This document shows, piece after piece, positions 61,602 to 64,000 of a stretch of DNA of 64,000 nt. The stretch covers positions 62,001-126,000 of the forward strand of contig DASYGE010000009.1 in NCBI GenBank assembly GCA_036000105.1, read 5' to 3'. The translations under genes were made by a program, and so were the position numbers. Position 1 is the stretch's first letter. Each line of letters opens with the position of its first letter. The DNA is from DASUBN01 sp036000105. Lineage in GTDB: Bacteria; Pseudomonadota; Gammaproteobacteria; Natronospirales; REEB76. The notes below the pieces were generated by a model, which was not told the DNA's origin, searched no databases, and was given only the letters and a program-made list of their open reading frames with translations.

Positions 61602-61656
61602 GGGGGAGGGGCTAGACGGAAGCAAAAGAGCGCCTATATATTTCGGCAGAGGCGGT
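61602..61656 (+). promoter_or_regulatory. Repeated promoter-like leader, copy 1 (before the VOC gene)
   Basis: A G-rich box GGGGGAGGGG, then CTAGACGGAAG, then TATATATTTC and GAGGCGG. TAGACG (61613-61618) and TATATT (61637-61642) are 18 bases apart, a candidate sigma-70 promoter. It starts 101 bases before the VOC ATG. The first 21 bases are identical to copy 2 at 62897. Confidence 0.5.
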
Positions 61657-61702
61657 GTGTCTCTCTCGGTCATCCACCTTTATCGCACATCGGGGAGTTC
61701 AC

Positions 61703-62089
61703 ATGCAGAGAGTCACGGGTATCGGAGGGATCTTTTTCTCGGCAAAGGATCCCGTCGCATTGAGGGTCTGGTACAAGAAACACCTGGGGATCGACGTCCA
61801 GGAATGGGGCGGCGCTGCACTCCCATGGGCGGACGCTGCGGGGAACCCCACGAAGGGAAGCACCATCTGGTCTGTGGGCGCAGCTGACGGCAAGCAGTTT
61901 GCACCGAGCAAGGCTCCCTTCATGATCAATTATCGTGTCGCGGACTTGGTCACCCTGCTTGCTGAACTTCGGAAAGAGGGCTGCGACGTCCTTGAGAAGG
62001 CCGACGATTCTGAGTACGGCAAGTTTGGTTGGGTCATGGATCCGGAAGGCAACAAGGTAGAGTTGTGGGAGCCGCCTGCAGACCAATGA
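61703..62089 (+). CDS. VOC superfamily (glyoxalase/bleomycin-resistance fold) protein
   Basis: A 128-residue single-domain product starting at ATG 61703 (GGGGAG at 61692-61697). It has the VOC pattern: IGGIFFSAKDPVALRVWYKKHLGI, then YRVADLVTLLAELRKEGCDVL and FGWVMDPEGNKVELWEP with the final metal Glu. Substrate is not inferable. It is followed 12 bp later by a GST gene and preceded by the repeated leader. Confidence 0.85.
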   Translation: MQRVTGIGGIFFSAKDPVALRVWYKKHLGIDVQEWGGAALPWADAAGNPTKGSTIWSVGAADGKQFAPSKAPFMINYRVADLVTLLAELRKEGCDVLEKADDSEYGKFGWVMDPEGNKVELWEPPADQ

Positions 62090-62101
62090 GTTCGACACCT
62101 T

Positions 62102-62755
62102 ATGACCCCCACCATCACCGCCTTTGAACAGTCACCGGATCGCGGCAGGGGGCTGGCGCGTGACATGCCCGTCCGCTGGGCGCTTGAAGAAGTGGGCCAG
62201 CCTTACGCTGTCCGTCTTGTCTCGATGAGCGGGATCAAGGAACCCGCGCATCGAGCGTTGCATCCTTTCGGGAAGATCCCGACCTATGAAGAAGGCGGCC
62301 TGGCCCTGTTCGAGTCCGGGGCGATCGTGCTCCATATCGCAGAGCGCCATATGGGCCTGCTACCAGCCGATGCGGATGCCCGGGCGCGCGCGATCACATG
62401 GATGTTTGCTGCCCTCAGCACCGTGGAGCCTCCCATCCTGGATCTCTCGATCGCTAAGTTCGCTGAGGGTGACAAGACCTGGAGCAAGGAGCGCCTGCCT
62501 CTCGTCCAGGATCGCATCCGTGTGCGGCTAGGCGAACTTTCCAGTTACCTTGGCGATACCGACTGGCTCGATGGCGCGTTCAGCGCCGGCGACCTGATGA
62601 TGGTAGCGGTGCTGCGCAGGCTGAAGATGTCGGGAATGCTGGACGAATATCCGAATCTCTCCGCCTATGTCGCCCGCGCCGAAGCGCGGCCTGCCTTCAA
62701 GCGGGCTTTCGAGGCGCAGTTGGCGGTGTTTAATAGCAACCAACCGGCCGGCTGA
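62102..62755 (+). CDS. Glutathione S-transferase family protein
   Basis: The 217-residue product has an N-terminal thioredoxin-like domain (VRWALEEVGQPYAVRLVSM, then HPFGKIPTYEEGGLALFESGAIV, with the cis-Pro and ES signature) and a C-terminal helical domain. It appears to form an operon with the VOC protein, both typical of thiol-linked detoxification. Confidence 0.9.
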   Translation: MTPTITAFEQSPDRGRGLARDMPVRWALEEVGQPYAVRLVSMSGIKEPAHRALHPFGKIPTYEEGGLALFESGAIVLHIAERHMGLLPADADARARAITWMFAALSTVEPPILDLSIAKFAEGDKTWSKERLPLVQDRIRVRLGELSSYLGDTDWLDGAFSAGDLMMVAVLRRLKMSGMLDEYPNLSAYVARAEARPAFKRAFEAQLAVFNSNQPAG

Positions 62756-62777
62756 TAAAGGCACTGATTTATTAGGC

Positions 62778-62794
62778 GGAGACGGCGGGCCGCT
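62778..62794 (+). repeat. Partial copy of the leader repeat's distal part
   Basis: Seventeen bases GGAGACGGCGGGCCGCT here match 62944-62960 with one mismatch. It lies 22 bp after the GST stop. The rest of 62756-62896 is gene-free. Confidence 0.5.
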
Positions 62795-62896
62795 CCCAGG
62801 CATCCTGTTAGGGAGGGGGTAGTTGCGGAGTCAACTCTGTGATAAGCGCGAGCGTGCTGTCACAAAAAATACATATTTCTCCGTTCATGCTCAGAA

Positions 62897-62960
62897 GGGG
62901 GAGGGGCTAGACGGAAGAGGAAGAACACCGATATATTTCCGGTGGAGGCGGCGGGCCGCT
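62897..62960 (+). promoter_or_regulatory. Repeated promoter-like leader, copy 2 (before the LprI-like gene)
   Basis: The first 21 bases (62897-62917) equal copy 1 exactly. TAGACG (62908-62913) and TATATT (62932-62937) are 18 bases apart as in copy 1; the sequence between diverges. It begins 106 bases before the predicted ATG at 63003, nearly the same distance as copy 1 from its gene. Confidence 0.5.
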
Positions 62961-63002
62961 TTCGCCCAAAAAGCAGACATGGCGCAAAAAAGGGGAATGA
63001 CG

Positions 63003-64000
63003 ATGGGGCGAATATCATGGATTTTGGTTGGCGTATTGACACTGCTTCCGCAGGCTCATGCAGCAAGCTTTGATTGCAGCAAGGCGGCCACTAACGTTGA
63101 AAAGACCATCTGCGCGGACGACAAACTATCGCAATTGGACAGCGATCTTGCCGTCGCGTACAAGCAGGCGGTCGAACGTAGCGATGACAAACAGAAGATC
63201 GTCCAAGGTCAAAGGCAGTGGCTACGCGAGGTCAGAGATGTTTGTGCTGACGCATCCTGTCTCACCCAAGCGTATACCGCCAGGTTGCGAGAGATGAGAG
63301 CTGAGCCGGCTTCGTCGGCTACCACGAATTCGGGAACCTCGGCAGTCCCTGCTCCAAGCGATGCCCTTACTATCTCGAGTCATGGCGACAAAAGGGACGG
63401 CGATTCGCTTAAGCAATACCAGCCGGTCTTGACCTCGAGTGCTGTTCTGGATCAAGTATCTGTCAAGTGTGATCCGGCCGCGCACTCGGTCATAGTTAGC
63501 CCTTCCTACAGTAGCCCCGATGACGAGCCTTTTCACGGTGTTCTCGGCGCAGCTTCATCTCCAGATTTCGTGCTCGACGACTACGGTGCTGAGGGCCGCT
63601 GCAGGTGGAAGGATGGCACAGATGTCCTGGTGAGAACCGGTCTGGGCGACAACGAGCAGTCCGGCCTCTTGTGGAGTGCCTGGGTTAATCGATCCAAGTG
63701 GGTGGATAAATCCATACCTAGTGGATTGTCCTTGCAAGACGGCGACGTGGTCAGCAGGGTTACCATCGGTCCGACAGGCATGACTACGTGCACGATGCAT
63801 GTTCCAGAAGCTGGACACACCAGTGACGAAGCCTGCACCGCCGCCAAGAAGGATAAGATTCCGGCAAGACCGGACCTGATCGAGTTTCCGGCGCCTGGCA
63901 GGGAGAGGCCCCAAGCCTATACGGCACTCGTCACGCACTCGACCAACGGTGAGCTGTGCCAGCGCATGCTCGGGCCGTTCGGGACGGGTGGCAGGGACCC
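63003..64000 (+). CDS. LprI/DUF1311-type exported protein, 3-prime truncated by the window edge
   Basis: The frame is open from ATG 63003 to the window end without a stop (332 codons so far); AGGGG lies 7 bases upstream. In-frame ATGs at 62979 and 62997 are alternatives. A signal peptide (WILVGVLTLLPQAHAA) precedes a DUF1311/LprI lysozyme-inhibitor-like region: FDCSKAATNVEKTICADDKL, SDLAVAYKQAV, QRQWLREVRDVC and CLTQAYTARLREM. A Ser/Thr/Ala linker near residue 105 leads to a second unrecognised domain. It has the leader repeat upstream. Confidence 0.8.
   Translation, partial: MGRISWILVGVLTLLPQAHAASFDCSKAATNVEKTICADDKLSQLDSDLAVAYKQAVERSDDKQKIVQGQRQWLREVRDVCADASCLTQAYTARLREMRAEPASSATTNSGTSAVPAPSDALTISSHGDKRDGDSLKQYQPVLTSSAVLDQVSVKCDPAAHSVIVSPSYSSPDDEPFHGVLGAASSPDFVLDDYGAEGRCRWKDGTDVLVRTGLGDNEQSGLLWSAWVNRSKWVDKSIPSGLSLQDGDVVSRVTIGPTGMTTCTMHVPEAGHTSDEACTAAKKDKIPARPDLIEFPAPGRERPQAYTALVTHSTNGELCQRMLGPFGTGGRD

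Noticed and set aside
61454..63002. Integron cassette array with attC sites around VOC, GST and LprI-like genes
   Set aside because: No paired GTTRRRY and RYYYAAC core sites were found in the spacers, the spacers are long, and no integrase is present.

Overview
This is high-GC chromosomal DNA from a Gammaproteobacterium. The marker genes are yebC-ruvCAB, ybgC-tolQRAB-pal-cpoB, mlaFEDCB, bepA, dnaX-ybaB-recR, orn, rsgA and ppsA/ppsR. A class I aldolase, a DUF1249 protein, a PIN-PhoH protein and hairpin-rich intergenic repeats suggest a xanthomonad- or Nevskiales-like lineage. That placement is inference; no 16S gene is present. Most of the window is ordinary core genome, densely packed with frequent 4-base gene overlaps. 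No CRISPR array, insertion sequence, prophage or integrase was seen. Layout: 1-9.1 kb is one long plus-strand run from DNA repair (yebC, ruvC, ruvA, ruvB) through the Tol-Pal envelope complex to queE and queC of queuosine synthesis. tRNA-Lys and a class I aldolase follow. 10.7-18.2 kb is an outer-membrane lipid block: mlaFEDCB, convergent mlaA, the chaperone-protease bepA and a FadL channel, so all six Mla parts sit in one locus. 18.3-20.8 kb holds a minus-strand PIN-PhoH, bcp, gcvR group divergent from dapA and a small BamC-like lipoprotein. 22.3-25.7 kb holds tRNA-Ser, SRP RNA and dnaX-ybaB-recR followed by a HIT protein. 25.9-32 kb holds rsgA, an M48 protease, orn with a PLP dehydratase, and several small envelope proteins. 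32-39.4 kb is central carbon metabolism: an aldehyde dehydrogenase, a 2OG-Fe(II) oxygenase, ppsA divergent from ppsR, and phosphoglucomutase. 41.3-49.5 kb is a minus-strand efflux operon with one adaptor, a DUF2884-like protein and two different RND permeases. 49.7-55.4 kb carries the Tsp/Prc protease, a small membrane protein, exbB-exbD-tonB and a metallo-hydrolase. 55.8-64 kb is a looser accessory stretch: crcB, an MFS transporter, pirin, a two-CxxCH lipoprotein, a twin CDGSH protein, a low-GC orphan, a VOC protein, a GST and a truncated LprI-type protein. Most envelope genes work together. Tol-Pal, Mla, BepA, FadL, the RND pump and TonB/ExbBD all maintain or energise the outer membrane. The least expected signals are intergenic: (i) a second, synonymously diverged copy of the last ten codons and stop of ppsR about 100 bp downstream of the real one; (ii) a duplicated 5-prime end of tRNA-Lys and an inverted copy of the tRNA-Ser 3-prime end; (iii) a dispersed family of hairpin clusters with GAA and AGGGAT-like loops and unrelated stems; (iv) one promoter-like leader repeated at the same distance before two unrelated genes; and (v) palindromes over the predicted -10 elements of the mla and RND operons.
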